DNA from: CAKRJP01 sp963597615 | GTDB lineage: Bacteria; Bacillota; Clostridia; Lachnospirales; Lachnospiraceae | NCBI GenBank assembly: GCA_963597615.1 | Contig: CAVBQS010000035.1 | Coordinates: 20,858-84,857, forward strand | Direction: 5' to 3' | DNA: 64,000 nt | Shown: positions 1 through 7,287 of the stretch, one piece after another | Numbering within the stretch: position 1 is the first letter of the stretch | Layout of the letters: each line of letters begins with the position of its first letter | Made by a program: the position numbers and the translations under genes | The notes under the pieces: model-generated | Databases searched by the model: none | What the model was told of the DNA's origin: nothing | The model's input: the letters and a program-made list of their open reading frames with translations, nothing else

Positions 1-78
1 CTTACGCTGAAGGCGCCTTCGTCTGGCTAACTGTCTTCGACGTCTCTCCTCCAACATCCGGTCCTTATTTTCTTCCAT
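1..78 (-). CDS. N-terminal fragment of an unknown protein cut by the window edge
   Basis: An open frame begins with ATG at 78 and runs off the left edge, giving 26 residues that start MEENKDRMLEERRRRQLARR. A strong ribosome binding site (AGGAGGTAGAGA) sits directly upstream of the ATG and an extended -10 promoter lies at 99-127, so the start is well supported. The visible part is very basic and charged, as seen in cytoplasmic tails that precede a membrane segment, but no membrane segment is visible here. The family cannot be named from this piece. Confidence 0.6.
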   Translation of the reverse strand, partial: MEENKDRMLEERRRRQLARRRRLQRK

Positions 79-98
79 TCTCTACCTCCTATAGAGCC

Positions 99-127
99 AT
101 TATATCAAACCGAAAAAGGCACGTCAT
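99..127 (-). promoter_or_regulatory. Extended -10 promoter for the gene at the left edge
   Basis: Read on the minus strand there is ATGACG, a 17-base spacer, then TATAAT preceded by TGA, which makes an extended -10 (TGnTATAAT). It ends about 20 bases before the ATG at 78. The -35 matches the consensus in 4 of 6 bases. Confidence 0.6.
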
Positions 128-246
128 TAACTTTTTCTTCTAGAATCTACACGGGGTATGCGCACTTCCTTTTTGTCTTTACCCTTGCTATTTATTCTTT
201 CACTATTCCAAAGAAATCCAAGGAGTATATCCTAATGAAAACCCCC

Positions 247-465
247 TTAAGAGCTCATAGATTCAATCTGGCAAAAATTTACTTCCTGAATATCCCCTAC
301 ATCATTCAAGACATAATCTCGCATATATCCATTCCCCTCCCGCATCATATGAGCTCTCACAATCTGCATGGGACTTGCATATGCTCCATTTATTTTTAAT
401 CCAACACTATTCTTCTCATAACCTGTAAGCTCTCGAAATAGGCGTTGCTCTTCCCTATTTCCCAT
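247..465 (-). CDS. Small conserved-looking hypothetical protein
   Basis: A 72-residue protein starting MGNREEQRLFRELTGY. I chose the ATG at 465 because AAGGAGGA lies 4 bases upstream; an in-frame ATG at 483 has no such site. It has no signal peptide, membrane segment or Cys/His motif. Its middle (LKINGAYASPMQIVRAHMM) looks like a short folded helical piece, and the C-terminus is hydrophilic. I do not recognise the family. It stands alone between a promoterless gap and the gene at the left edge, on the same strand as the latter. The good ribosome binding site is the main reason to believe it is real. Confidence 0.5.
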   Translation of the reverse strand: MGNREEQRLFRELTGYEKNSVGLKINGAYASPMQIVRAHMMREGNGYMRDYVLNDVGDIQEVNFCQIESMSS

Positions 466-825
466 AGCTCCTCCTTCCCTCATCTACTGGTTCCTGCAAG
501 AAACCGCTGATAACAAAAATCGCACTAATCCCCATGATTCATTCGTGAGATGCCGTGATACATTGACCAATGCTATGGGCATAAAAAATGTGCACGACAG
601 AAGATTGTCCTGGCATTGCAGCAACATTCATGATTAACTTTTCCTATATAATCTTTCGTGATCTTTTGTCCGAATCGGACACTCTGATTGTTTTTAATAG
701 ATTCACCCTTCGATAAGATAAAATGAAAAATGTGTTATCAGGTGAAACCATCTTCTGGTAACAGCTATTATACGAGGGCCAGAAAAAAACCGCAACTACT
801 TTTTCAGTTTTTAGCTTTATTTTAT
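466..825. other. Gene-free stretch with a 15-bp palindrome
   Basis: No convincing gene is visible. A perfect 7-1-7 palindrome, TGTCCGA-A-TCGGACA, lies at 667-681, about 150 bases before the mecA promoter and about 200 bases upstream of the minus-strand gene at 465. It has the form of a dimeric repressor site but is not followed by a T-run, so it is not a terminator. The rest is AT-rich with no clear structure. Confidence 0.4.
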
Positions 826-855
826 TTGGACTTGACGGATTCTCTATGCTATACT
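826..855 (+). promoter_or_regulatory. mecA promoter
   Basis: TTGGAC at 826-831 and TATACT at 850-855 are separated by 18 bases. Transcription would begin near 862, leaving a leader of about 15 bases before the mecA ATG at 877. A TTGACG at 832-837 is closer to consensus but too near to the same -10. Confidence 0.55.
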
Positions 856-876
856 AAGCGAAAGGAAGTGATAAAT

Positions 877-1623
877 ATGAAGATTGAAAAAATCAACGAC
901 AATCAGATTCGCTGCACATTAACCAGAGCAGACTTAGCAGAACGTCAACTGCACTTAAGTGAACTTGCATATGGTACCGAGAAAGCCAAATCACTTTTCC
1001 ATGATATGATGCAACAAGCCGCCAATGAGTTTGGATTTGAAGCGGACAATACGCCTCTTATGATCGAGGCCATCCCTTCTTCCTCCGACTCCATTGTGCT
1101 TATTATAACAAAGGTGGAAGATCCAGAGGAACTGGATACCAGATTTTCCAGATTCTCTCCTTCTCAGGGAAGCGACGGCGACAGCCTGGCCCCTACCCTG
1201 CCTTCCAAGTTAGCCGGAGCAGAGACAGTGATGGATCTTCTAGGCAAGATAAATGAAAAGTTAGGCATCTCCCCGGAGGAAGATACAAAGGAGCTAAAAG
1301 AAGAGAAAAAAGAGACAGAAGAATCTCTTCCTACCCTTCGCCTGTTCTCCTTCTCCACCATGGATACCATATTGGAAGCGTCCCAGGTGTTGGTTGATTT
1401 CTACAGCGGTTCCAACACCCTGTACAAGGATGAGGAGGAAGACTTATACCTCTTAGCCCTTACCCAGTCTGAACATGATGCTAAAGAGTTCAACCGCATT
1501 TGCAATATGCTGTCTGAGTATGGCAACATGGAAAAGGCCACCGGCGCCAACTTAGCCTTCTTAGAGGAACATTGTGATATGATTCTTGAGAAGACTGCAA
1601 TTCAGCAATTAGCCACTATTTAA
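877..1623 (+). CDS. mecA: Adaptor protein MecA
   Basis: A 248-residue protein of the MecA/YpbH family. Family members deliver substrates to the ClpC/ClpP protease and help ClpC assemble. The N-terminal substrate-binding half (MKIEKINDNQIRCTLTRADL) is typical, a charged low-complexity linker follows (about residues 90-150), and a C-terminal ClpC-binding domain spans about 155-245. I start at the ATG at 877, with AAAGGAAGTG upstream and MKIEKI as the usual N-terminus; an upstream in-frame ATG at 730 lies before the promoter and is rejected. The gene has its own promoter and terminator, so it is monocistronic. Confidence 0.9.
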   Translation: MKIEKINDNQIRCTLTRADLAERQLHLSELAYGTEKAKSLFHDMMQQAANEFGFEADNTPLMIEAIPSSSDSIVLIITKVEDPEELDTRFSRFSPSQGSDGDSLAPTLPSKLAGAETVMDLLGKINEKLGISPEEDTKELKEEKKETEESLPTLRLFSFSTMDTILEASQVLVDFYSGSNTLYKDEEEDLYLLALTQSEHDAKEFNRICNMLSEYGNMEKATGANLAFLEEHCDMILEKTAIQQLATI

Positions 1624-1642
1624 TTAATCTAAAATTCAAAAG

Positions 1643-1685
1643 AAAAAAGCCCTGCCTCTTAATTTCTGGAAGGCGGGGCTTTTTT
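1643..1685 (+). terminator. Terminator of mecA
   Basis: GCCCTGCCT pairs with AGGCGGGGC (one wobble) across a 14-base loop, with an A-run before and a T-run after, as in a Rho-independent terminator. The ribosome binding site of the next gene follows at once. Confidence 0.85.
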
Positions 1686-1699
1686 AAGGAGTGTGACTC

Positions 1700-3079
1700 A
1701 TGAAATCATCAGTTTCTAAGCAAAAATCAAATTTCTTCACCAAAGACAAAAGCTTTTACCAAACCCTTTTTAAAATGCTGGTGGTTGTGGCCCTGCAAAA
1801 TCTTGTGGCCTACAGCGTCAACATGATCGACAATATTATGTTGGGAAGCTATAGTCAGGATGCCTTATCCGGGGCAGCAACGGTAAACCAGATTTTCTTC
1901 ATGGTTCAGCAATTTGCCCTGTCCATCGGAAATGCCCTGGTAGTCCTATCCTCCCAATATTGGGGGCAGCGGCGCAAGGAACCCATCCGTACTTTGACAG
2001 GAATCGCCATGAAACTTGGATTACTCATTGGCGCTATTATTGTTCTGCTTTGTATCTTAATCCCCACCCCTCTTTTACGAATATTTACCAACGATCCAGC
2101 CATCCTAGAACAAGGCCGGGAATATCTTTCTTTGATCCAATGGACCTTTTTACTCTTTATAATTTCCCAGCTTCTCATAGCTGCCCTTAGAAGTGTTGGA
2201 ATTGTAAACATTTCCTTTTATATTTCCATCGTGTCATTGATTGTAAATGCAGGCATTAACTATGTTTTAATTTTCGGTAAATTTGGTTTTCCTGAAATGG
2301 GAATTCGAGGAGCCGCCATCGGAACCTTAATTGCCAGAATCATTGAACTTCTTATTGTAATTATTTACATATTAAAGAAAGAAGACAAAGTTCGCTTTTT
2401 CTCCCAAGGTTTTTGGAAGAAAGATGTAAGCCTTCGAAAAGATTATACAAAAGTTTACCTGCCCATTATGTGCTCCCAGGTCCTGTGGGGAATTTCCGTG
2501 CCTATGCAGACGGCTATTTTAGGACATTTGTCTGCCGATGCCATTGCCGCCAATTCTGTAGCAACCACCTTCTATCAATATTTAAAGGTTGTAGTATTAG
2601 CCATGTCCTCGGTATCTGCTGTTATGATTGGAAATGCCATTGGTAAAGGTGATATGGAACGTATCAAATCCGACGGACGTACCTTATCTGTCATTGATGT
2701 TGCCATCGGTCTTGTTTTAGCCATTGCCCTCTTCCTATTAAGAAGTCCTCTCCTTTCCATCTATGACCTGACACCAACTGCAATGGTGATGGCAGATCAC
2801 CTTATGATGATCATGTCCTTAGTCATGATTGGTATGTCCTACCAGATGCCAGTAAGCTTCGGTATTATCCAGGGAGGCGGCGACACAAAATTTACTATGA
2901 AAATGAATATGATCTGTACCTGGCTAATCGTAATGCCTCTATCCTTCTTAAGTGCCTTCACATTAAAATGGCCTGTGGAAGCAGTGGTTCTGGTCATCCA
3001 ATCAGATCAAATTTTTAAAGGACTTCCTACTTTTATCAAGTTCCGCAGCTATACGTGGATGAAGAAACTAACCAATTAG
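1700..3079 (+). CDS. MATE-family multidrug/toxin exporter
   Basis: A 459-residue polytopic membrane protein with about 12 hydrophobic segments, the usual length for MATE antiporters. These export cationic drugs or metabolites in exchange for Na+ or H+. The N-terminal part reads NMIDNIMLGSYSQDALSGAA and is followed by FALSIGNALVVLSSQYWGQ, both characteristic of the family, and the second half repeats the pattern with IGNAIGKGDMERIKSDG. AAGGAG stands 8 bases before the ATG. The gene lies between the mecA terminator and a bidirectional terminator. The substrate cannot be told from sequence. Confidence 0.9.
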   Translation: MKSSVSKQKSNFFTKDKSFYQTLFKMLVVVALQNLVAYSVNMIDNIMLGSYSQDALSGAATVNQIFFMVQQFALSIGNALVVLSSQYWGQRRKEPIRTLTGIAMKLGLLIGAIIVLLCILIPTPLLRIFTNDPAILEQGREYLSLIQWTFLLFIISQLLIAALRSVGIVNISFYISIVSLIVNAGINYVLIFGKFGFPEMGIRGAAIGTLIARIIELLIVIIYILKKEDKVRFFSQGFWKKDVSLRKDYTKVYLPIMCSQVLWGISVPMQTAILGHLSADAIAANSVATTFYQYLKVVVLAMSSVSAVMIGNAIGKGDMERIKSDGRTLSVIDVAIGLVLAIALFLLRSPLLSIYDLTPTAMVMADHLMMIMSLVMIGMSYQMPVSFGIIQGGGDTKFTMKMNMICTWLIVMPLSFLSAFTLKWPVEAVVLVIQSDQIFKGLPTFIKFRSYTWMKKLTN

Positions 3080-3094
3080 ACATGTTATTATTTC

Positions 3095-3135
3095 AAAAAA
3101 AGGATTGACTCGCATCTCGAGCCAATCCTTTTCTT
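3095..3135. terminator. Bidirectional terminator between MATE gene and DUF1858 gene
   Basis: AAAAGGATTG pairs with CAATCCTTTT around a 20-base internal part, flanked by an A-run on one side and a T-run on the other. It ends the MATE transcript on the plus strand and the 3139-3357 gene on the minus strand. Confidence 0.8.
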
Positions 3136-3138
3136 ATA

Positions 3139-3357
3139 TTAATCGATATCCTTTAACAGTTCATTGATCTGAGCAACCAATGACTCTGGATCAACACCAT
3201 GTCCAAGTGCACCTTCCTCGATGGACTCCATCTGAGAATGCGGACAACCGATACATCCCATTCCAGCTTCCATGAGAACTCTTACAACATCCGGACATTT
3301 TTCATAATATGTATTAAGCAATTCGCCAAATGTCATGTCTTTTGTAATCTGTGCCAT
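3139..3357 (-). CDS. DUF1858 domain protein
   Basis: A 72-residue protein. The motif GMGCIGCPHSQMESIEEGA, with a CxxC pair, is the hallmark of DUF1858, a small domain found alone or fused to hybrid-cluster and hydroxylamine-reductase-like proteins. The Cys pair suggests metal or redox chemistry, but no reaction is established. AAGGAGG precedes the ATG by 8 bases. It is followed by a bidirectional terminator and preceded by a long non-coding stretch. Its neighbours perR and rubrerythrin are oxidative-stress genes, which fits a redox role (inference). Confidence 0.85.
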   Translation of the reverse strand: MAQITKDMTFGELLNTYYEKCPDVVRVLMEAGMGCIGCPHSQMESIEEGALGHGVDPESLVAQINELLKDID

Positions 3358-3545
3358 GTTCGACGCCTCCTTTTCTTTTTTCAGTGCTTCCTATTATAGA
3401 CGGTTTTCGCCATTGTGTAAACATTTTCTGACAATTTCTTCCTAATTTTGAATACTTAAATGTCAATAATATTTCTGTTTTTTCTCGACAAAAAACCATT
3501 TTTATTATATCTACACAAAACATTCGTTCTTTTTTTACCCCAAAA

Positions 3546-3651
3546 TAATCCACAGTTTTGGGATAATTCTATGTGGATAATGTGGATAAATGGGTAAAAC
3601 AGACGGTTTTTCCACCTTTTTTCAGGTTTTCGGTGTGGATAACTTGGATAA
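3546..3651. other. Cluster of DnaA boxes
   Basis: Three perfect copies of TGTGGATAA (the reverse of the DnaA box TTATCCACA) lie at 3572-3580, 3581-3589 and 3634-3642, with the first two abutting. Near-matches lie at 3546-3554 (TAATCCACA, opposite orientation) and 3643-3651 (CTTGGATAA). A very AT-rich stretch follows to about 3745. This part of the 470-base gap between the DUF1858 gene and perR has no gene. Such clusters bind DnaA; whether this one serves gene control, DnaA titration or origin function is open. Confidence 0.7.
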
Positions 3652-3748
3652 CTTATTTTGGGGATTCGGGAAAAATTTTGATTTTTTTCTACATTTTTGT
3701 ATAAATTGTATAGGCTGCCTTATTTTTCTTTTGTCTATGGAAATCTCG

Positions 3749-3777
3749 TTGACAAAGAATCCCAAATACTATATATT
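3749..3777 (+). promoter_or_regulatory. perR promoter
   Basis: TTGACA at 3749-3754 and TATATT at 3772-3777 are spaced by 17 bases, a near-consensus sigma-A promoter. The predicted start near 3784 falls inside the PerR-box-like site at 3783-3797. Confidence 0.75.
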
Positions 3778-3782
3778 GTTGA

Positions 3783-3797
3783 TTATAATAATGATTA
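3783..3797 (+). promoter_or_regulatory. PerR-box-like operator
   Basis: TTATAAT-A-ATGATTA matches the PerR box consensus TTATAATnATTATAA in the whole left half and 5 of 7 bases of the right half. It covers the predicted transcription start of perR, so it would allow autorepression. Confidence 0.6.
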
Positions 3798-3827
3798 CTA
3801 TTTTAAATTCAGAAAGGAGACTCCCCC

Positions 3828-4226
3828 TTGGCACCACAAAAATATAGCAAACAACGGGAAGCCATCCGAGACTATCTGGCCCACACCACTTCCCATCCCA
3901 CCGCAGACAGCGTGTATTTACATGTGAGACAAGACTTTCCTAATATAAGCTTAGGTACCGTCTATCGGAATTTAAATTTACTAGCAGACACTGGAGAGGC
4001 TTTGAAGATTGATGCTCCTGACGGCAGCGCTCATTTCGATGGAAATACCAACCCTCACTATCATGTAGTCTGTAGAGAGTGTGGAAAGATTTACGATCTT
4101 TTTCCAGATGCTTCTCAGGTAGATAAGATTAACGAAATAGCTAACCAGCATTTCGACGGCAGCATTGAGTCCCACAGCATTCTTTTTTATGGAGTCTGCG
4201 GAAACTGCCAGACAAAAGAATCATGA
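3828..4226 (+). CDS. perR: Peroxide-sensing repressor PerR (Fur family)
   Basis: A 132-residue Fur-family regulator. The N-terminal winged helix contains SHPTADSVYLHVR and LGTVYRNLNLL. The C-terminal part has HFDGNTNPHYHVVCRECG and a final CGNC, giving two CxxC pairs for structural zinc, and His/Asp ligands for the regulatory metal. An Asp just after the first CxxC (KIYD) is the PerR pattern rather than the Fur Glu. PerR proteins sense H2O2 by metal-catalysed histidine oxidation and repress peroxide defence genes. The start is a TTG at 3828, with AAAGGAG 8 bases upstream. Rubrerythrin, a usual PerR target, follows. Confidence 0.88.
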   Translation: MAPQKYSKQREAIRDYLAHTTSHPTADSVYLHVRQDFPNISLGTVYRNLNLLADTGEALKIDAPDGSAHFDGNTNPHYHVVCRECGKIYDLFPDASQVDKINEIANQHFDGSIESHSILFYGVCGNCQTKES

Positions 4227-4241
4227 AAAATTAAGTCTTTA

Positions 4242-4275
4242 AAGATTAGGATTTCTTATTGACAATCCTAATCTT
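4242..4275. repeat. 12-bp inverted repeat overlapping the rubrerythrin -35
   Basis: AAGATTAGGATT (4242-4253) and AATCCTAATCTT (4264-4275) are perfect inverted copies with a 10-base gap. The right arm starts inside the TTGACA of the rubrerythrin promoter. No T-run follows, so a terminator of perR is less likely than an operator or an RNA hairpin at the 3' end of perR. Confidence 0.6.
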
Positions 4276-4287
4276 ATCTGTTATCTT
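4259..4287 (+). promoter_or_regulatory. Rubrerythrin promoter
   Basis: TTGACA at 4259-4264 and TATCTT at 4282-4287 have a 17-base spacer. The start would be near 4294, and a second perfect palindrome (AATAGT-TACT-ACTATT, 4297-4312) lies just downstream of it, in the position of a repressor site. Confidence 0.65.
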
Positions 4288-4351
4288 AATATCAGTAATA
4301 GTTACTACTATTGTTTTCAGAAAATAATAAAAGTTAAAGGAGAATAAGATT

Positions 4352-4894
4352 ATGGCAAAATTTGTATGTTCAGTATGTGGATATGTACACGAAGGAGACG
4401 CAGCACCGGCAGAATGTCCAGTCTGTCATGTACCAGCAGATAAGTTCAAGGAAGTAACAGGAGACAAGACCTGGGCTGCCGAGCACGTTGTTGGAGTAGC
4501 TAAGGGTGTTAGCGAAGACATTTTAACAGACCTGAGAGCTAACTTTGAAGGAGAATGCACAGAAGTTGGTATGTATCTTGCAATGGCAAGAGTTGCCCAC
4601 AGAGAAGGCTATCCAGAGATTGGTCTCTACTGGGAGAAGGCAGCTTACGAAGAGGCAGAGCACGCTGCAAAATTCGCTGAGTTATTAGGAGAAGTTGTAA
4701 CAGACAGCACTAAAAAGAATCTGGAGCTTCGTGTAGATGCTGAGCACGGCGCAACAGAAGGTAAATTTGACCTGGCAAAACGAGCAAAAGAAGCTGGTCT
4801 TGACGCAATTCATGATACCGTGCATGAGATGGCTAAAGACGAAGCTCGCCATGGAAAAGCTTTCGAAGGATTGTTGAAGAGATATTTTGAATAA
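4352..4894 (+). CDS. rbr: Reverse-type rubrerythrin
   Basis: A 180-residue non-haem di-iron peroxidase. A rubredoxin-like knuckle comes first (CSVCG near residue 6 and CPVCH near 22) and the ferritin-like four-helix domain follows (about 45-180) with EGECTEVGMYL, EEAEHAAKF and DEARHGKAFEG as iron ligands. Classical rubrerythrins have the opposite order, so this is the 'reverse' type known in clostridia, which reduces H2O2 with electrons from NADH oxidoreductases. It sits in the cytoplasm. AAAGGAG lies 9 bases before the ATG. PerR upstream and two palindromes at the promoter suggest peroxide induction. Confidence 0.92.
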   Translation: MAKFVCSVCGYVHEGDAAPAECPVCHVPADKFKEVTGDKTWAAEHVVGVAKGVSEDILTDLRANFEGECTEVGMYLAMARVAHREGYPEIGLYWEKAAYEEAEHAAKFAELLGEVVTDSTKKNLELRVDAEHGATEGKFDLAKRAKEAGLDAIHDTVHEMAKDEARHGKAFEGLLKRYFE

Positions 4895-4930
4895 ATAGTC
4901 TTTGATCCAATAACCAACGTTTCCCCAAGT

Positions 4931-4973
4931 AAAAAAGAGGTGACTTGCAAATACTTGCAAGTCACCTCTTTTT
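4931..4973. terminator. Bidirectional terminator after rubrerythrin
   Basis: AAAAAGAGGTGACTTGCAA pairs perfectly with TTGCAAGTCACCTCTTTTT around a four-base loop. It would end rubrerythrin on the plus strand and the two-component operon on the minus strand. Confidence 0.92.
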
Positions 4974-4980
4974 AATTCTT

Positions 4981-5670
4981 CTACACTTTAAAGCGATATC
5001 CCACGCCCCAAATAGTCTCAATATACTGGGGATTAGATGTATCCACCTCTACCTTCTCTCGAATCTTCTTAATATGCACAGTTACTGTGGCAATATCTCC
5101 AATGGACTCCATATCCCAAATTTCCCTAAAAAGCTCCTCCTTGGAATATACATGGTTGGGATGGCTGGCTAGGAATGTCAAAAGATCAAATTCCTTTGTG
5201 GTAAAGTTCCGCTCTTCCCCATTTACCCATACTCTTCTGGCAGTTTTATCGATCTTAAGGCCACGAATTTCTATGACCTTGTTCTTCTCTGCTGCATTGC
5301 CTGTCAGACGGCTGTATCTTGCCAAATGGGCCTTTACACGGGCCACCAGCTCGCTGGGGCTAAAGGGCTTGGTCATGTAATCATCTGCCCCTAATCCCAG
5401 ACCCCGGATCTTATCAATGTCATCCTTCTTTGCAGATACCATTAAAATGGGAGTATCCTTCTTCTCTCGGATCTGCTTACAGATTTCAAAGCCATCTACC
5501 CCAGGAAGCATCAGATCCAAAATATAAAGGTCATAATCTTCTTCCAAGGCTTTTTTTAGGCCTGTTTCTCCATCATTAGCCACCTCTACCTGAAAGCCGC
5601 TAAGATCCAGATAATCTTTCTCCAAATCCGCTATCGCACTCTCATCCTCTACAATTAAAATCTTATTCAT
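4981..5670 (-). CDS. OmpR/PhoB-family response regulator
   Basis: A 229-residue two-domain regulator. The receiver domain (1-115) shows KILIVEDE, the phospho-acceptor Asp52 in ILDLMLPGVDGF, and KPFSPSELVARV. The winged-helix DNA-binding domain (about 130-229) shows TTKEFDLLTFLASHPNHVYS and the closing YIETIWGVGYRFKV. I start at the ATG at 5670 (AGGAGG upstream, MNKILIVEDE typical); the longer frame to 5769 lies inside the kinase gene. The start overlaps the kinase stop by 8 bases, which shows translational coupling. Target genes are unknown. Confidence 0.92.
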   Translation of the reverse strand: MNKILIVEDESAIADLEKDYLDLSGFQVEVANDGETGLKKALEEDYDLYILDLMLPGVDGFEICKQIREKKDTPILMVSAKKDDIDKIRGLGLGADDYMTKPFSPSELVARVKAHLARYSRLTGNAAEKNKVIEIRGLKIDKTARRVWVNGEERNFTTKEFDLLTFLASHPNHVYSKEELFREIWDMESIGDIATVTVHIKKIREKVEVDTSNPQYIETIWGVGYRFKV

Positions 5671-7159
5671 TTGAAGGCACCTCCTGATATTTTCTAAGTA
5701 CAAAGTACATGGTAGTTCCGGTTTCCGGCTTGCTTGTAGCCCAGATTTTTCCTCCATGTTCTTCCACAATTTTCTTTACAATAGATAAACCAATTCCGCT
5801 TCCCCCTTTGGAAGAATTTCTGGAAGCGTCGGTTCGATAGAACCGGTCAAAAATATTTGGCAGGTCTTTGGCATCTATGCCCTTTCCATTGTCTTCTAAC
5901 TCTACCTGGACAAAGTCTCCTACATCCTTCACCCTAAGGTTAATGCGGCCATACTCTTTATCCATATATTTTACAGAGTTATTGACAATGTTGTGAATGA
6001 CCCTGCTAATCTGCTCAGGATCTGCAATAATCTTCACATCGGAATCCACGTAGTTATAATATCCAAAATCAAATTTCTTATTCTTAAGCTCCAAAGAAAG
6101 ATCCTCTGCACAGTCATCAAAATAACTGAGGGCTGATACCGTATTAAAATTATAGGGAATACGGTTGGTGTCAATCTTTGAATACAGAGTAAGCTCATTA
6201 ATAAGGGTATTCATCTCATTAGCCTTATTATAAATAGTTCTTACATACCGGTCCATCTTCTCCGGCGTATCTGCCACTCCGTCCATAATCCCTTCGGCAT
6301 ATCCCTTAATGGTGGTTACCGGGGTTTTTAGATCATGGGAAATGTTGCTAATAAGCTCCTTACTTTCCTGGTCATTTCGAAGTTTTTCCTCTGCAGTGGC
6401 CTTTAAACGAAGCCGCATCTCCTCCAGGTCCTGGCAAAGACCTCCTAGCTGGTCATCTGCATCTGGTTTTATTTCAAAGTCTAAATTTCCTTCCTTAATA
6501 TTCTTGGCTGCCAATCGCATTTTATTAATTGGAATCATAACCCCTCGATTGATCCAAAAAATAAGAAGACCTGCTGTAAGAATCAGCACCAGCACTACGC
6601 AGATTACAATATCGATCATAAACTGCTTTGCCTCTGGAATCATGCTTTGCACACTGGTAATAATAAAGGCGCTTCCCTGGCTGTCATCCTGGTAGGTAAA
6701 ATCAATCTGCCGTACCAGTACCTGGGCATCGCCTCCTAAATATACTTCACTGTCCTTGTTTGCTATACTTTCACCGTAGGCCGGAAGCATGGATACCAGG
6801 TTCCCAATCTCCCCACTATCTGTTCCAAGATATACAATGGTATCGTCTTTTCGGACTAATAAATAGGACCTGCGGTTATTAAGTTCCTCATTAATCTCGC
6901 TTAAATAGGTGGCATCCTCCATTTTCTTGGTATTCTTCTCCACCTGCTCCTCTAGCTCTTTAAAGGAAGATTCCGTAAGTCTTGATAAGACCTGTACAGA
7001 ATTGGAAAGACTGTCTACTGTAGCCCCTGTAATTCCGTAAGTTTTCTCTATACTGCTAATCTGATATTTTCCTATAAGAACTACCAAACTGACACTGAGG
7101 ATCACCGGTATCAAGATAACAATCAAAAAGGACGTGATTAATCGCGTCTTAAATTTCAT
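5663..7159 (-). CDS. Membrane sensor histidine kinase
   Basis: A 498-residue kinase paired with the downstream regulator. A membrane segment at about 8-30 is followed by an extracellular sensor region to about 180, a second membrane segment (about 181-205), a HAMP linker with IPINKMRLAAKNIKEG, the H-box SNISHDLKTP with His275, the N-box HNIVNNSVKYM, and the G boxes DNGKGID and GSGIGLSIVK. All catalytic elements are intact. AGGAGG stands before the ATG. The signal is unknown; the extracellular part has no motif I recognise. Confidence 0.92.
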   Translation of the reverse strand: MKFKTRLITSFLIVILIPVILSVSLVVLIGKYQISSIEKTYGITGATVDSLSNSVQVLSRLTESSFKELEEQVEKNTKKMEDATYLSEINEELNNRRSYLLVRKDDTIVYLGTDSGEIGNLVSMLPAYGESIANKDSEVYLGGDAQVLVRQIDFTYQDDSQGSAFIITSVQSMIPEAKQFMIDIVICVVLVLILTAGLLIFWINRGVMIPINKMRLAAKNIKEGNLDFEIKPDADDQLGGLCQDLEEMRLRLKATAEEKLRNDQESKELISNISHDLKTPVTTIKGYAEGIMDGVADTPEKMDRYVRTIYNKANEMNTLINELTLYSKIDTNRIPYNFNTVSALSYFDDCAEDLSLELKNKKFDFGYYNYVDSDVKIIADPEQISRVIHNIVNNSVKYMDKEYGRINLRVKDVGDFVQVELEDNGKGIDAKDLPNIFDRFYRTDASRNSSKGGSGIGLSIVKKIVEEHGGKIWATSKPETGTTMYFVLRKYQEVPSNE

Positions 7160-7225
7160 GAAAACCTCCTCATGTGATTACTTTACTATATGATATATAA
7201 CTTTCACAGTTAATAGGATTATAAC

Positions 7226-7258
7226 AAATAAAATGGGTGCTTCACAGGAAGCACCCAT
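7226..7258 (-). terminator. Terminator of metK
   Basis: On the minus strand ATGGGTGCTTC pairs perfectly with GAAGCACCCAT around CTGT, then TTTTATTT follows. It lies 30 bases after the metK stop and separates metK from the kinase gene. Confidence 0.85.
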
Positions 7259-7287
7259 AAACATTTCTAAAAATTTTATAAATCAGC

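Noticed and set aside
541..631. Short 30-codon minus-strand frame starting near 633
   Set aside because: Too short, only a weak ribosome binding site, and no recognisable feature.
3546..3745. Chromosomal replication origin
   Set aside because: Boxes and AT-rich DNA fit, but dnaA, dnaN, rpmH and similar genes are absent and flanking genes converge on the site. Kept only as a DnaA-box cluster.
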